Origin: Rickettsiales bacterium
GTDB lineage: Bacteria; Pseudomonadota; Alphaproteobacteria; Rickettsiales; UBA1997
Length of the DNA: 11,691 bases
Assembly: GCA_947455845.1 (NCBI GenBank)
Contig: CANGQE010000022.1
Coordinates: 1 to 11,691, forward strand
Direction: 5' to 3'
Under the pieces are notes generated by a model. It worked only from the letters and a program-made list of their open reading frames with translations. It did no database searches and had not been told where the DNA came from. How positions within the stretch are numbered: position 1 is the stretch's first letter; each line of letters opens with the position of its first letter. A program made the translations under genes and the position numbers. Of the stretch, positions 1-6,576 are shown piece after piece.

Positions 1-1
1 G

Positions 2-370
2 TCAAGATCAGCCGGAACTTACGCTCAATTAGTAGGAAAAGATGGTGGTTATGCGCTTGTAAAAATCCAATCTGGAGAAATCAGATTGTTTTTACTAGAT
101 TGTATGGCAACTATCGGGTCAGTTTCAAATTTAGATAATAAAAATATCTCAATCGGTAAAGCCGGTAGATCTAGATGGCTCGGTATCCGACCAACTGTTC
201 GCGGTGTTGTAATGAACCCGGTTGATCACCCTCATGGTGGTGGTGAAGGTAAAACTTCCGGTGGTAGACATCCAGTTTCTCCAACTGGTAAATCTGCTAA
301 AGGTAAGAAAACCAGAAAGAGAAGTAAGCCTTCTAATCGTTTTATCGTTAAATCAAGAAGAGATAAATAA
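2..370 (+). CDS. rplB: 50S ribosomal protein L2, C-terminal part (5' end outside window)
   Basis: L2 is a primary 23S rRNA-binding protein close to the peptidyl-transferase centre and needed for subunit association. The frame is already open at the window's left edge, so only the last 122 residues are seen. These cover the SH3-like barrel (SAGTYAQLVGKDGGYALVKI, then CMATIGSVSN) and the C-terminal globular domain with the hallmark MNPVDHPHGGGEGKTSGG. That loop carries the conserved histidine long discussed in relation to peptidyl transfer. The tail is basic and ends in SRRDK. The usual HPV-x-PWG motif reads HPVSPTG here, a Trp-to-Thr change at 284-286. The gene ends two bases before rpsS, as in the S10 operon. 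The family call is certain; the upstream S10-operon genes are presumed to lie outside the window. Confidence 0.98.
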   Translation, partial: SRSAGTYAQLVGKDGGYALVKIQSGEIRLFLLDCMATIGSVSNLDNKNISIGKAGRSRWLGIRPTVRGVVMNPVDHPHGGGEGKTSGGRHPVSPTGKSAKGKKTRKRSKPSNRFIVKSRRDK

Positions 371-372
371 AC

Positions 373-651
373 ATGCCTAGATCAACTTGGAAAGTTCCAT
401 TCGTAGACGGTTATTTGCTTAAAAAAGCACGTGACTATCTAACATCTTCTAAAAAACAGATCATTAAAACATGGTCTAGAAGATCAACTATTCTACCACA
501 ATTTGTGGGTATCAATTTTGCTGTTCATAATGGCAAAAAATTTGTTTCCGTTTCAGTTTCTGAAGGAATGGTTGGACATAAATTCGGTGAATTTGCTCCA
601 ACTAGAACCTTCTATGGTCACGGTGGTGATAAAAAAGTTACTAAATCATAA
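373..651 (+). CDS. rpsS: 30S ribosomal protein S19
   Basis: S19 sits in the head of the small subunit, forms a complex with S13 and contacts 16S rRNA near the A site. The 92-residue product has the expected length. It shows the family opening MPRSTWKVPFVDGYLLKKA, the central WSRRSTILPQFVG (residues 34-46) and GHKFGEFAPTRTFYGH (68-83), with a short lysine-rich tail. The opening differs slightly from the common MPRS-x-WKGPFVDGYLLKKA, with Val in place of Gly. The ATG lies two bases after the rplB stop. No Shine-Dalgarno is visible, so translation is probably coupled to rplB. It sits between rplB and rplV as in the canonical S10 operon. Confidence 0.98.
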   Translation: MPRSTWKVPFVDGYLLKKARDYLTSSKKQIIKTWSRRSTILPQFVGINFAVHNGKKFVSVSVSEGMVGHKFGEFAPTRTFYGHGGDKKVTKS

Positions 652-656
652 AGATC

Positions 657-1037
657 ATGACTCAAAAATTAGCAGTAGCTTATTTAAGCGCAGTAAAATC
701 AAGTCCACTAAAGGTTATGAGAGTAACCAAGAACGTGACTGGTCTGCCTGTTTCTCAAGCTTTAAAACTTTTACAATTTTCTAAGTTAAAAATTGCAGCA
801 ACTGTTCAAGCTTTGGTTTATTCAGCCATGGCAAATGCTGAAAATAATCACAATATGGATGTTGACAATCTTTATATTAAAGATGTTGATGTCGGCCGCG
901 CTTTCGCACTACGTAGATTCGCAGCAAGAGGTCGTGGTAAATCAAGTAAAATTCTGAAAACTTTCAGTAATATCCGTGTTATTCTGGCTGAAAAAGAGTC
1001 AGAAGTTCCGGCTAAAAAACTAACAAAAAAGGAGTAG
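657..1037 (+). CDS. rplV: 50S ribosomal protein L22
   Basis: L22 binds several 23S rRNA domains, and its long beta-hairpin lines the peptide exit tunnel next to the macrolide site. The product has 126 residues. The N-terminal alpha/beta domain includes SSPLKVMRVTKNVTGLPVSQAL, and the extended hairpin falls at about residues 78-106, with the basic stretch RAFALRRFAARGRGKSSKI near its tip. A charged extension (KESEVPAKKLTKKE) closes the protein and makes it slightly longer than the E. coli protein (110 aa). The ATG is five bases after the rpsS stop and has no recognisable Shine-Dalgarno. The last codons (AAA AAG GAG TAG) contain the Shine-Dalgarno of rpsC. This is one of the few TAG stops in the window. 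Confidence 0.97.
   Translation: MTQKLAVAYLSAVKSSPLKVMRVTKNVTGLPVSQALKLLQFSKLKIAATVQALVYSAMANAENNHNMDVDNLYIKDVDVGRAFALRRFAARGRGKSSKILKTFSNIRVILAEKESEVPAKKLTKKE
1029..1034 (+). promoter_or_regulatory. Shine-Dalgarno of rpsC (AAGGAG)
   Basis: AAGGAG overlaps the last codons of rplV and ends nine bases before the GTG start of rpsC. It is one of the two best ribosome-binding sites in the window, and both serve non-ATG starts. It fixes GTG at 1044 as the start, which also yields the canonical S3 N-terminus MGQKVNP. Confidence 0.8.
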
Positions 1038-1043
1038 TTCACA

Positions 1044-1688
1044 GTGGGTCAGAAGGTAAATCCTGTAGGTTTTAGGCTCCTCAATAATAAGAATTGGGAG
1101 TCAGTTTGGTATGATCAAAAAAATTATGCTAAAAAACTGATTAATGATGTTACTATCAGAAATTTCATTAAGAAGAACTATGCTCATTGCGGCATTGGTA
1201 GCGTTATTATTGAAAGACCATCTGATAAAATTAATTTAATTATCAAAACTTCTAAACCGGGCGTTCTTATCGGTAAGAAAGGTTTGGATATTGAAAAAAT
1301 CAACCAAGCTGTTGAAAAAATTGCTGGCTGTAAAGTTGACGTGAAAATCGTCGAAATTGACAAGCCAGATATCAACTCCTCTCTAGTTGCGCAAAATATT
1401 GCTAAACAATTAGAAGGTCGTGCAGCTTTCAAAAAAGTTATGAAGAAATCCATGCAAGCTGCTATGAAATATGGCGCTCTTGGAATTAAAGTAAGCTGTG
1501 CCGGAAGACTTGGCGGTGCTGAAATTGCTAGAACTGAATGGTATAAAGAAGGATCCGTTCCATTGCATACTTTACGTTGCAATATCGATTACGCGACTGC
1601 CAATGCTTACACAACTTATGGTGTAATTGGCGTTAAAGTATGGATTCATAAAGGCTTTGTCGAAAAGAAAAAAACACAAACTAACTAA
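1044..1688 (+). CDS. rpsC: 30S ribosomal protein S3
   Basis: S3 is a head protein of the small subunit that forms part of the mRNA entry channel and its helicase activity. The 214-residue product starts with the family-typical MGQKVNPVGFRL. A type II KH domain spans about residues 38-106, with the RNA-binding GKKG loop at 77-80 (VLIGKKG). The C-terminal S3 domain carries GRLGGAEIARTEWYKEGSVP (from 154) and ends soon after VKVWIHKG. It is therefore a short S3, without the long C-terminal tail of many proteobacteria (E. coli 233 aa). The start is GTG with a good AAGGAG nine bases upstream, six bases after the rplV stop. Neighbours match the S10 operon. Confidence 0.98.
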   Translation: MGQKVNPVGFRLLNNKNWESVWYDQKNYAKKLINDVTIRNFIKKNYAHCGIGSVIIERPSDKINLIIKTSKPGVLIGKKGLDIEKINQAVEKIAGCKVDVKIVEIDKPDINSSLVAQNIAKQLEGRAAFKKVMKKSMQAAMKYGALGIKVSCAGRLGGAEIARTEWYKEGSVPLHTLRCNIDYATANAYTTYGVIGVKVWIHKGFVEKKKTQTN

Positions 1689-1690
1689 AC

Positions 1691-2104
1691 ATGCTAGTTC
1701 CAGCAAAAACAAAATATAGAAAAGCGCAGAAGGGTGGGAAGAAAATTCTCGGTACCGCTGCCAATGGCAATAGCCTAAAATTCGGTTCTTTTGGTTTAAA
1801 AGCACTTGAACCGGGTAAACTTAATTCTAAACAGATTGAATCTGCTAGAAAAGTTATCACTCGCTACATGAAGCGTGCCGGTAAACTTTGGATCATGGTT
1901 TTCCCTCATACTCCGGTTACTAAAAAACCAGCGGAAGTTAGAATGGGAAGTGGTAAAGGTAATGTGGAATATTACATCGCTAAAATTAAACCAGGTCGTA
2001 TCATTTTTGAAATCGATGGAATCGACGGAGAATCTGCCGCAACATCTCTAGAAAAAGCTGCTGCAAAGCTGCCTTTCAAAACTAAAATAGTTAATCACGT
2101 TTAG
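1691..2104 (+). CDS. rplP: 50S ribosomal protein L16
   Basis: L16 binds 23S rRNA at the base of the central protuberance and helps position A-site tRNA. The 137-residue length is normal. Recognisable blocks are MLVPAKTKYRKAQKGG at the N-terminus, FGSFGLKALEPGKLNSKQIE (31-50), KRAGKLWIMVFPHTPVTKKP (61-80) and EVRMGSGKGNVEYYIAKIKP (82-101). The conserved MG-x-GKG loop that reaches toward the tRNA is intact. The ATG follows the rpsC stop by two bases with no Shine-Dalgarno, and the gene ends in TAG two bases before rpmC. Confidence 0.98.
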   Translation: MLVPAKTKYRKAQKGGKKILGTAANGNSLKFGSFGLKALEPGKLNSKQIESARKVITRYMKRAGKLWIMVFPHTPVTKKPAEVRMGSGKGNVEYYIAKIKPGRIIFEIDGIDGESAATSLEKAAAKLPFKTKIVNHV

Positions 2105-2106
2105 AT

Positions 2107-2286
2107 ATGAAAAAGGAAGAAAAGAAATCAACTTTAGCCAGCATTGCTAGCCTAAAAAAAGAACTTTTGATGATGCGCATCAAAGCTTCTTCTGGCGAAA
2201 CAATCGTTGCCAAAGATTACAAACATAAAAGAAAAGAAGTCGCTAGACTCTTTACCCAAATCAATAATAAAAAGGTTGCTGCTTAA
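2107..2286 (+). CDS. rpmC: 50S ribosomal protein L29
   Basis: This short gene encodes 59 residues, starting MKKEEKKSTLASIASLKKE and ending INNKKVAA. L29 is a two-helix protein near the exit of the peptide tunnel, beside L23, where it contributes to docking of SRP and trigger factor. The sequence fits two charged helices. The first includes LKKELLMMRIKASSGE and the second KDYKHKRKEVARLFTQI, resembling the family pattern LKKELF-x-LRFQ followed by a basic helix with the (K/R)-(R/K)-x-IAR core. Length and position between rplP and rpsQ are exactly as expected. The ATG is two bases after rplP and the stop is three bases before rpsQ. Confidence 0.93.
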   Translation: MKKEEKKSTLASIASLKKELLMMRIKASSGETIVAKDYKHKRKEVARLFTQINNKKVAA

Positions 2287-2289
2287 GAC

Positions 2290-2505
2290 ATGAAAGTTAC
2301 GATTTTAAACATCATCGATGAGAAGACTTTTAAAGCTCTCTCAACCACTTACAAAAAACATCCACGCTACGGTAAATATATTACCGTACACAAGAAATAC
2401 TTGGTGGATTCACAAGGTAAGACAGTAACTGTCGGTGACGAGGTTGAAATTGTTGCATCAAGGCCACTTTCAAAAACTAAGAGATGGGCTCTTAAAGTTA
2501 ACTAA
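2290..2505 (+). CDS. rpsQ: 30S ribosomal protein S17
   Basis: S17 is a primary 16S rRNA-binding OB-fold protein in the body of the small subunit. The 71-residue product is shorter than the E. coli protein (84 aa). The missing residues lie at the N-terminus, because the ATG is only three bases after the rpmC stop in the same frame and no earlier start is possible. The first strand is divergent: MKVTILNIIDEKTFKALSTT aligns with the usual G-x-VVSDKMDKTVVV-x-V only through the KT pair. The rest is clear: KKHPRYGKY (22-30), the VGDEVEI turn (48-54) and RPLSKTKRW (58-66). It is the last gene of the S10-type block; a 15-base spacer precedes rplN. Confidence 0.95.
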   Translation: MKVTILNIIDEKTFKALSTTYKKHPRYGKYITVHKKYLVDSQGKTVTVGDEVEIVASRPLSKTKRWALKVN

Positions 2506-2520
2506 TTAGGTATTTATCAA

Positions 2521-2889
2521 ATGATTCAAATGCAAACAAATCTAGTTGTTGCCGATAATTCAGGGGCAAAAACAGCTAGATGTATTAAAGTTCTTGGCGG
2601 ATCAAAACACATGATTACAGGAATCGGCGAAATTATTGTCGTTTCAATCACTAGTGTTATCCCAGGATCAAAAGTGAAAAAAGGAAGTGTAGCGAAAGGT
2701 GTTATTGTTCGCACAAGAAATAAAATCACTAGAGCCGACGGTAGTTTTGTTCAATTCGATGACAATGCTTTAGTTCTGGTTGATAAAGATGGTGAACCAC
2801 TTGCTACACGTGTTTTTGGACCGGTTGCTCGTGAAGTAAGACAGAAAAATTTCCTAAAAATTGCGTCATTAGCTTCGGAGGTCCTTTAA
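2521..2889 (+). CDS. rplN: 50S ribosomal protein L14
   Basis: L14 is a five-stranded barrel protein on the subunit interface. It contacts 16S rRNA helix 14 and is the docking site of the silencing factor RsfS. The length of 122 residues is standard. Motifs visible are MIQMQTNLVVADNSGAKTAR, the central VKKGSVAKGVIVRTRN and the C-terminal DGEPLATRVFGPVAREVR. The gene opens the spc block after a 15-base spacer containing only a weak AGG, so no dedicated promoter can be identified. The stop comes six bases before rplX, and a GGAGGT lies in the last codons. Confidence 0.98.
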   Translation: MIQMQTNLVVADNSGAKTARCIKVLGGSKHMITGIGEIIVVSITSVIPGSKVKKGSVAKGVIVRTRNKITRADGSFVQFDDNALVLVDKDGEPLATRVFGPVAREVRQKNFLKIASLASEVL

Positions 2890-2895
2890 AAAGAT

Positions 2896-3213
2896 ATGGC
2901 TAGAAAATTTAAAAAAGGCGATCAAGTTATTGTTACTACCGGATCAAGCAAAGGTAAGATTGGTAAGATTACGTCTATATCTGAGTTTAAAGTTGTTGTG
3001 GAAGGTGCTAATCTTGCTACCGTCCATAAAAAACCAACATCTTCTGCTCCGGGACAAATACTGAAAGTTGAAAAACCAATACACATCTCTAACGTTTCTC
3101 ACGTTGAAGATGGCAAAGCGGTAAAAGTCAAATTCGTTACCGACGCTGGTGAAGGCAAAATCTTCACTAGAAAGAATCGCGTTTCAAAAAAATCTGGAAA
3201 AAAAATTGGATAA
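2896..3213 (+). CDS. rplX: 50S ribosomal protein L24
   Basis: L24 is an assembly-initiator protein that binds the 5' region of 23S rRNA and lies near the tunnel exit. The 105-residue product begins with a KOW motif (FKKGDQVIVTTGSSKGKIGKI, split across residues 5-25). The conserved VEGANLATVHKKP follows (35-47), with PIHISNVSHVEDGKAVKVKF in the second half and a lysine-rich tail. The GGAGGT at 2877-2882 is 13 bases upstream of the ATG, a long spacing that makes its use uncertain. Order rplN-rplX-rplE is canonical. Confidence 0.97.
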   Translation: MARKFKKGDQVIVTTGSSKGKIGKITSISEFKVVVEGANLATVHKKPTSSAPGQILKVEKPIHISNVSHVEDGKAVKVKFVTDAGEGKIFTRKNRVSKKSGKKIG

Positions 3214-3216
3214 TCG

Positions 3217-3753
3217 ATGCAAACTATAACTGAAAAACTCTATAAAGATTCGATTGCTGATCTAAGAAAAACTTTTTCTTATACAAATGATCTAGCAATC
3301 CCAAGACTTAAAATGATTAGTCTTAACGTTGGTATTAAAGCCACCGATAGTGACAATAAATTTTTAGCTTACTTGGCGGCTCAAGTTTCTAACATTGCCG
3401 GTCAAAAAGCAGTTCTAACTAAATCTCGCAAAGCGATTTCAACATTTAAGTTGAGAAAAGATTTGCCAATTGGTTGCCGAGTTACTTTACGCGGTAAAAA
3501 AATGTATCAATTCTTGGATAGATTGACCAATATCGCCCTACCAAGAATCAGAGATTTCCGCGGCTTGTCTTCCAAAGGTTTTAACCAAAGTGGGCATTAC
3601 AGCTTCGGATTGAAAGAGCACAATGTATTTTTGGAAGTCGATCTTGACAATATCCCAAAAATCTTCGGCATGAATATTACCATTGCAACTACAGCTAAAA
3701 CTAAAGAAGAAGCTTTGTATTTGCTAAAAAAACTTAACTTTCCAATCAAGTAA
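3217..3753 (+). CDS. rplE: 50S ribosomal protein L5
   Basis: L5 binds 5S rRNA and contacts P-site tRNA and S13 across the subunit bridge. The 178 residues match the family length. Conserved parts are RLKMISLNVGI (30-40), the GQKAVLTKSRKAISTFKLR stretch (62-80), GCRVTLRGKKMYQFLDRL (86-103), and RIRDFRGLSSKGF (110-122) followed by SGHYSFGLKEH. The last strand is GMNITIATTAKTKEEA. The usual FPEI after the glycine loop reads FLEV here. The start is ATG three bases after rplX. No S8-binding mRNA element like the one described at this junction in E. coli could be recognised. Confidence 0.98.
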   Translation: MQTITEKLYKDSIADLRKTFSYTNDLAIPRLKMISLNVGIKATDSDNKFLAYLAAQVSNIAGQKAVLTKSRKAISTFKLRKDLPIGCRVTLRGKKMYQFLDRLTNIALPRIRDFRGLSSKGFNQSGHYSFGLKEHNVFLEVDLDNIPKIFGMNITIATTAKTKEEALYLLKKLNFPIK

Positions 3754-3754
3754 T

Positions 3755-4060
3755 ATGGCCAAAAAATCACTTATTCTTAAAAATAACAGAAGAAAAACTC
3801 TGTCTCAATTACATAAAGTAAAAAGGCAGAAAGTTATCGCGATTGCGAAAGACGCTTCTTTACCATTCGAAGACAGATTGGTAGCGCAAGTTAAGCTTTC
3901 AGAAATGTCTCGCGACGGATCACGCACAAGACACAGGAACAGATGTGCACTTAGCGGTAGACCAAGAGGTAACTTTAGAAAATTCGGCTTGTCCCGTATT
4001 GCAATTAGAGAACTAGCTTCTTGGGGACAGATTCCGGGTTTAATCAAATCAAGTTGGTAA
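3755..4060 (+). CDS. rpsN: 30S ribosomal protein S14 (zinc-free form)
   Basis: S14 binds in the head of the small subunit next to S3 and S10. This is the long, zinc-independent type: 101 residues with a single cysteine (Cys64) and none of the paired CxxC knuckles of the short zinc form. The diagnostic block is RNRCALSGRPRGNFRKFGLS (61-80), followed by RIAIRELASWGQIPGLIKSSW at the C-terminus. The N-terminal half is basic and helical. The ATG follows the rplE stop after a single base with no Shine-Dalgarno. The zinc-free form is the usual one in Alphaproteobacteria. Confidence 0.98.
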   Translation: MAKKSLILKNNRRKTLSQLHKVKRQKVIAIAKDASLPFEDRLVAQVKLSEMSRDGSRTRHRNRCALSGRPRGNFRKFGLSRIAIRELASWGQIPGLIKSSW

Positions 4061-4065
4061 TATAA

Positions 4066-4461
4066 ATGTTTTTTAATCATCCAGTTTCAGATTTAGTAGC
4101 CAGAATTAAAAATGGCTATATGGCAAAAAAAGCGGTGATTGCTTCACCGATTTCTCGCCTGAGAGAAAATATCCTACAGATCCTAAAGGACGAAGGTTAT
4201 ATTCTTAACTACAGTAGAATAAAAGAAGGCAATATCGAAAGATTCGATATTCATTTAAAATATCATTACTCTAATCCAGTAGTGAACGAAATTGAGGTTA
4301 TTTCTAAGCCAGGAAGAAGAATTTATCGTCCGGCCGACAAAATCCCTTTAGTAAAAAATGGTTTGGGAATGGTTGTTATTTCAACTTCTCAAGGCGTTAT
4401 TGCCGATCACGAAGCCAGAATCAAAAAGATTGGCGGCGAAGTTCTCTTTAAAATATTTTAG
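4066..4461 (+). CDS. rpsH: 30S ribosomal protein S8
   Basis: S8 is a primary 16S rRNA-binding protein in the central domain and, in E. coli, the translational repressor of the spc operon. The 131-residue product contains PVSDLVARIKNGYMAKK at the N-terminus, SRLRENILQILKDEGYI (30-46), SKPGRRIY (80-87) and the RNA-contacting STSQGVIADHEAR (106-118). It ends with GGEVLFKIF. Whether it regulates its own operon here cannot be judged from the sequence. It starts five bases after rpsN and ends with TAG nine bases before rplF. Confidence 0.98.
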   Translation: MFFNHPVSDLVARIKNGYMAKKAVIASPISRLRENILQILKDEGYILNYSRIKEGNIERFDIHLKYHYSNPVVNEIEVISKPGRRIYRPADKIPLVKNGLGMVVISTSQGVIADHEARIKKIGGEVLFKIF

Positions 4462-4470
4462 TTTTTAACC

Positions 4471-5007
4471 ATGTCTCGCGTAGGAAAATTACCGGTTAAT
4501 ATTCCAGATACTATCAAAGTAACGATGGATAAAAACATCCTCACTTTTGATTCTGGTAAAGTAAAAAAAACTTATCAAATTAGTCTTGGAGTAAAAGTTG
4601 AATTTGCTGATAAGCAAATCAAGCTTTCTGCTCTTGACAAAGCTATGCCAGATATTTCAATGTTTGTTGGTATGGACAGAAGCAATATTAAAAATATTGT
4701 TGCTGGGTTAGTAACGCCATTTAAAACAATTCTTGAAATTAACGGAGTTGGTTATAAAGCTGCTGTTGATAAAGGAATCTTAGCCTTAACCTTGGGCTAT
4801 AGTCACGAAATTCATTATGCTCTACCAAGTGGCATCACTGCCGCTTTTGAAAAGCCGAATTTAATCATAATTACTGGTGACGATAAAGTCCTAGTTGGTC
4901 AAGTGGCCGCCGAAATTATTTCTTTTAGAAAGCCCGAGCCTTATAAAGGTAAAGGTGTGAAAGTTTTTGGTAAAAAAATCCTAAGAAAAGAGGGAAAGAA
5001 AAAGTAA
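4471..5007 (+). CDS. rplF: 50S ribosomal protein L6
   Basis: L6 lies near the sarcin-ricin loop and the L7/L12 stalk base, beneath the factor-binding site. The 178-residue protein has the two-fold repeated domain typical of the family. The N-terminus is SRVGKLPVNIP, the second repeat holds INGVGYKAAVDKGILALTLG (90-109), and the C-terminal signature is RKPEPYKGKGVKVFGKKILR (153-172) followed by KEGKKK. The start is ATG nine bases after rpsH with no Shine-Dalgarno. The stop is one base before the rplR start. Confidence 0.98.
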   Translation: MSRVGKLPVNIPDTIKVTMDKNILTFDSGKVKKTYQISLGVKVEFADKQIKLSALDKAMPDISMFVGMDRSNIKNIVAGLVTPFKTILEINGVGYKAAVDKGILALTLGYSHEIHYALPSGITAAFEKPNLIIITGDDKVLVGQVAAEIISFRKPEPYKGKGVKVFGKKILRKEGKKK

Positions 5008-5008
5008 T

Positions 5009-5353
5009 ATGCTTACAACTTACGAAAGAAGAAAATTTAGAGTTAGAAATAACATTGCTAAGAGCAATAAAACTAACCGACCAAGAATCGTGGTCTCTAG
5101 ATCAAACAAAAATATTTATGCTCAACTTATTAATATTGAGGGAAAGGTTTTAACATCTTTTTCAACATTAAATTTTGACGAAGATAAAAAAATTAAAGGC
5201 ATTGAAAAAGCTACATTGGTTGGCAAAGAATTTGCTACCATTTGCTTAAAAATCGGCATCAAAGAAGTCGTTTTTGATAAAGGTGCTTACATCTATAATG
5301 GTCGTGTTAAAGCTTTGGCTGAAGCATGCCGTGAAGCTGGATTACAATTCTAA
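5009..5353 (+). CDS. rplR: 50S ribosomal protein L18
   Basis: L18 binds 5S rRNA together with L5 in the central protuberance. The product has 114 residues. It has a basic N-terminal arm (ERRKFRVRNNIAKSNKTNRP), the core strand RPRIVVSRSNKNIYAQLI (24-41) and the C-terminal signature VVFDKGAYIYNGRVKALAEA (87-106), ending in AGLQF. The usual FDRGGY-x-YHGRV reads FDKGAYIYNGRV. The start is one base downstream of rplF, with a purine-rich run (GAGGGAAAG) in the last rplF codons that may act as a distant ribosome-binding site. A 22-base spacer separates it from rpsE. Confidence 0.97.
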   Translation: MLTTYERRKFRVRNNIAKSNKTNRPRIVVSRSNKNIYAQLINIEGKVLTSFSTLNFDEDKKIKGIEKATLVGKEFATICLKIGIKEVVFDKGAYIYNGRVKALAEACREAGLQF

Positions 5354-5375
5354 ATTAACCTACAAAAACTTTCAG

Positions 5376-5930
5376 ATGTCAAAACAAGCAAAAAATAATC
5401 AAAAAGAAAAAGGAAGCGTCGAAATCGTCGAAAGATTAGTAGCGATTAACCGTGTTTCTAAAACTGTAAAAGGTGGCAAAAATATGTCATTTGCGGCTTT
5501 GGTTGTTGTTGGTGATAAAAATGGCCGAGTTGGTTTTGGAAAAGGAAATGCCACTGAAGTTTCTGATGCTAAAAATAAAGCCTTTGAAGCTGCTAAAAAA
5601 GCGATGGTAAAAGTTTCTTTAAAAGAAGGTCGTACCATTCATCACGATATTTTTGCTAGATTTTGCTCAGCAAAAGTTTACTTAAGAGCCGCTCCAGCAG
5701 GAACCGGAGTTATTGCCGGCGGACCTATGCGTGCCATTTTCGAATGTGCCGGTATCCACGACATCGTAGCTAAATCTGTTGGTACTTCCAATCCTTACAA
5801 TATGATCGGTGCAACATTTGCTGCACTTAAAGCTTTAGTTTCTCCAAAATTAGTAGCTGAAAGAAGATCAAAAGAAATTTCTGAAATCGTTAAAAGAAGA
5901 AATTTAGCGCTTAATCAAACAGGTGAATAA
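5376..5930 (+). CDS. rpsE: 30S ribosomal protein S5
   Basis: S5 sits at the mRNA entry channel and influences decoding accuracy. The open frame extends back into rplR, but the ATG at 5376 gives MSKQAKNNQKEKG and a normal length of 184 residues, so it is chosen as the start. The N-terminal double-stranded RNA-binding domain contains INRVSKTVKGGKNMSFAALV (24-43) and VVGDKNGRVGFGKGNATEV (44-62). The C-terminal domain has LRAAPAGTGVIAGGPMRA (103-120) and KSVGTSNPYN (133-142). The loop around Lys32-Gly34 corresponds to the region altered in spectinomycin-resistant mutants elsewhere and looks wild type. No Shine-Dalgarno is visible in the 22-base leader. Confidence 0.97.
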   Translation: MSKQAKNNQKEKGSVEIVERLVAINRVSKTVKGGKNMSFAALVVVGDKNGRVGFGKGNATEVSDAKNKAFEAAKKAMVKVSLKEGRTIHHDIFARFCSAKVYLRAAPAGTGVIAGGPMRAIFECAGIHDIVAKSVGTSNPYNMIGATFAALKALVSPKLVAERRSKEISEIVKRRNLALNQTGE

Positions 5931-5932
5931 TC

Positions 5933-6133
5933 ATGCAATTCGACAGCTTTTTAAATAAAAAAATTACCGTTACGCAAGTTAAAGGCGGATCTAAACTTAA
6001 CGCTAGACAAAAGGGTAGCCTTATTGGTCTTGGTCTAAGAGGAATCGGCAGCTCTTTCGAGCTTAACTGCACACAATCTACTCTTGGCATGATCAGAAAA
6101 GTTGGTCATATCATTAAAATCTCATTGGCTTAA
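5933..6133 (+). CDS. rpmD: 50S ribosomal protein L30
   Basis: L30 is a small ferredoxin-like-fold protein of the large subunit. The 66-residue product shows the family pattern KKITVTQVKGGSKLNARQKG (9-28), then LIGLGLRGIGSSFEL and the closing GMIRKVGHIIKISLA. The middle is divergent: NCTQSTLGMI replaces the more usual DTP-x-(V/I)-RGMI. An AGGTGA sits in the last rpsE codons six bases before the ATG, and the intergenic gap is two bases. The place between rpsE and rplO is canonical, which makes the call secure despite the short length. Confidence 0.95.
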   Translation: MQFDSFLNKKITVTQVKGGSKLNARQKGSLIGLGLRGIGSSFELNCTQSTLGMIRKVGHIIKISLA

Positions 6134-6138
6134 ATAAC

Positions 6139-6576
6139 ATGTCTATTTCTCTACAAGCACTACCAAAAATCAAAAGAAATTCTCGTATCAGAGTTGGTCG
6201 TGGTATCGGATCTGGTAAAGGTAAAACTTCTGGTCGCGGTGTAAAGGGTCAAAAAGCCAGAACCGGTCACTCTACAGTTCAAGGTTTTGAAGGTGGTCAA
6301 ACACCAATCTACATGCGTCTTCCTAAAAGAGGCTTTGTTAATGTCCTGCGTCAAGAATATCAAGTGGTAAATATCCGTGACATTTTAAACTCAGTGGCAA
6401 AGAAAACTATTGATGCATCTACTTCAGTTACTAAAGAGAAATTAGAGCAGGCTGGATTGATCAAAGATAAGAATGCTAAAGTAAAACTTATCATGAGTAA
6501 GGATAATTCAGCTACAGCTCCATTTAAAGTTGAAGTTGATGCTTATTCACAAAAGGCCAAGGCGTTCAGCTTATAA
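6139..6576 (+). CDS. rplO: 50S ribosomal protein L15
   Basis: L15 is a late-assembly protein with a long N-terminal arm that threads through 23S rRNA. The 145-residue product has the glycine/arginine-rich arm RVGRGIGSGKGKTSGRGVKG (18-37), then GFEGGQTPIYMRLPKRGFVN and the C-terminal globular domain. The N-terminus is a few residues shorter than the usual MKLN-x-L start. The C-terminal domain is only weakly conserved and ends AYSQKAKAFSL. The TAA stop shares its last A with the secY ATG (TAATG), so secY translation is probably coupled to rplO. Confidence 0.96.
   Translation: MSISLQALPKIKRNSRIRVGRGIGSGKGKTSGRGVKGQKARTGHSTVQGFEGGQTPIYMRLPKRGFVNVLRQEYQVVNIRDILNSVAKKTIDASTSVTKEKLEQAGLIKDKNAKVKLIMSKDNSATAPFKVEVDAYSQKAKAFSL

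Noticed and set aside
503..784. Plus-strand frame spanning the rpsS-rplV junction
   Set aside because: It lies in another register over two certain ribosomal genes and shows no domain.
1184..1582. Minus-strand frame opposite rpsC, and similar antisense frames elsewhere in the window
   Set aside because: They mirror conserved coding sequence, have odd composition and lack initiation signals; shadows of the ribosomal genes.
2877..2882. GGAGGT as a Shine-Dalgarno for rplX
   Set aside because: Spacing to the ATG is 13 bases, longer than typical, and the bases are explained by rplN codons; left as uncertain.
3180..3260. Search for an S8-type autoregulatory mRNA structure at the rplX-rplE junction
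   Set aside because: No helix resembling the 16S S8 site could be drawn by eye; absence cannot be proven without covariance modelling.
5274..5375. Upstream extension of the rpsE frame into rplR
   Set aside because: The added residues have no similarity to S5 and overlap L18 coding; ATG at 5376 gives the normal length.
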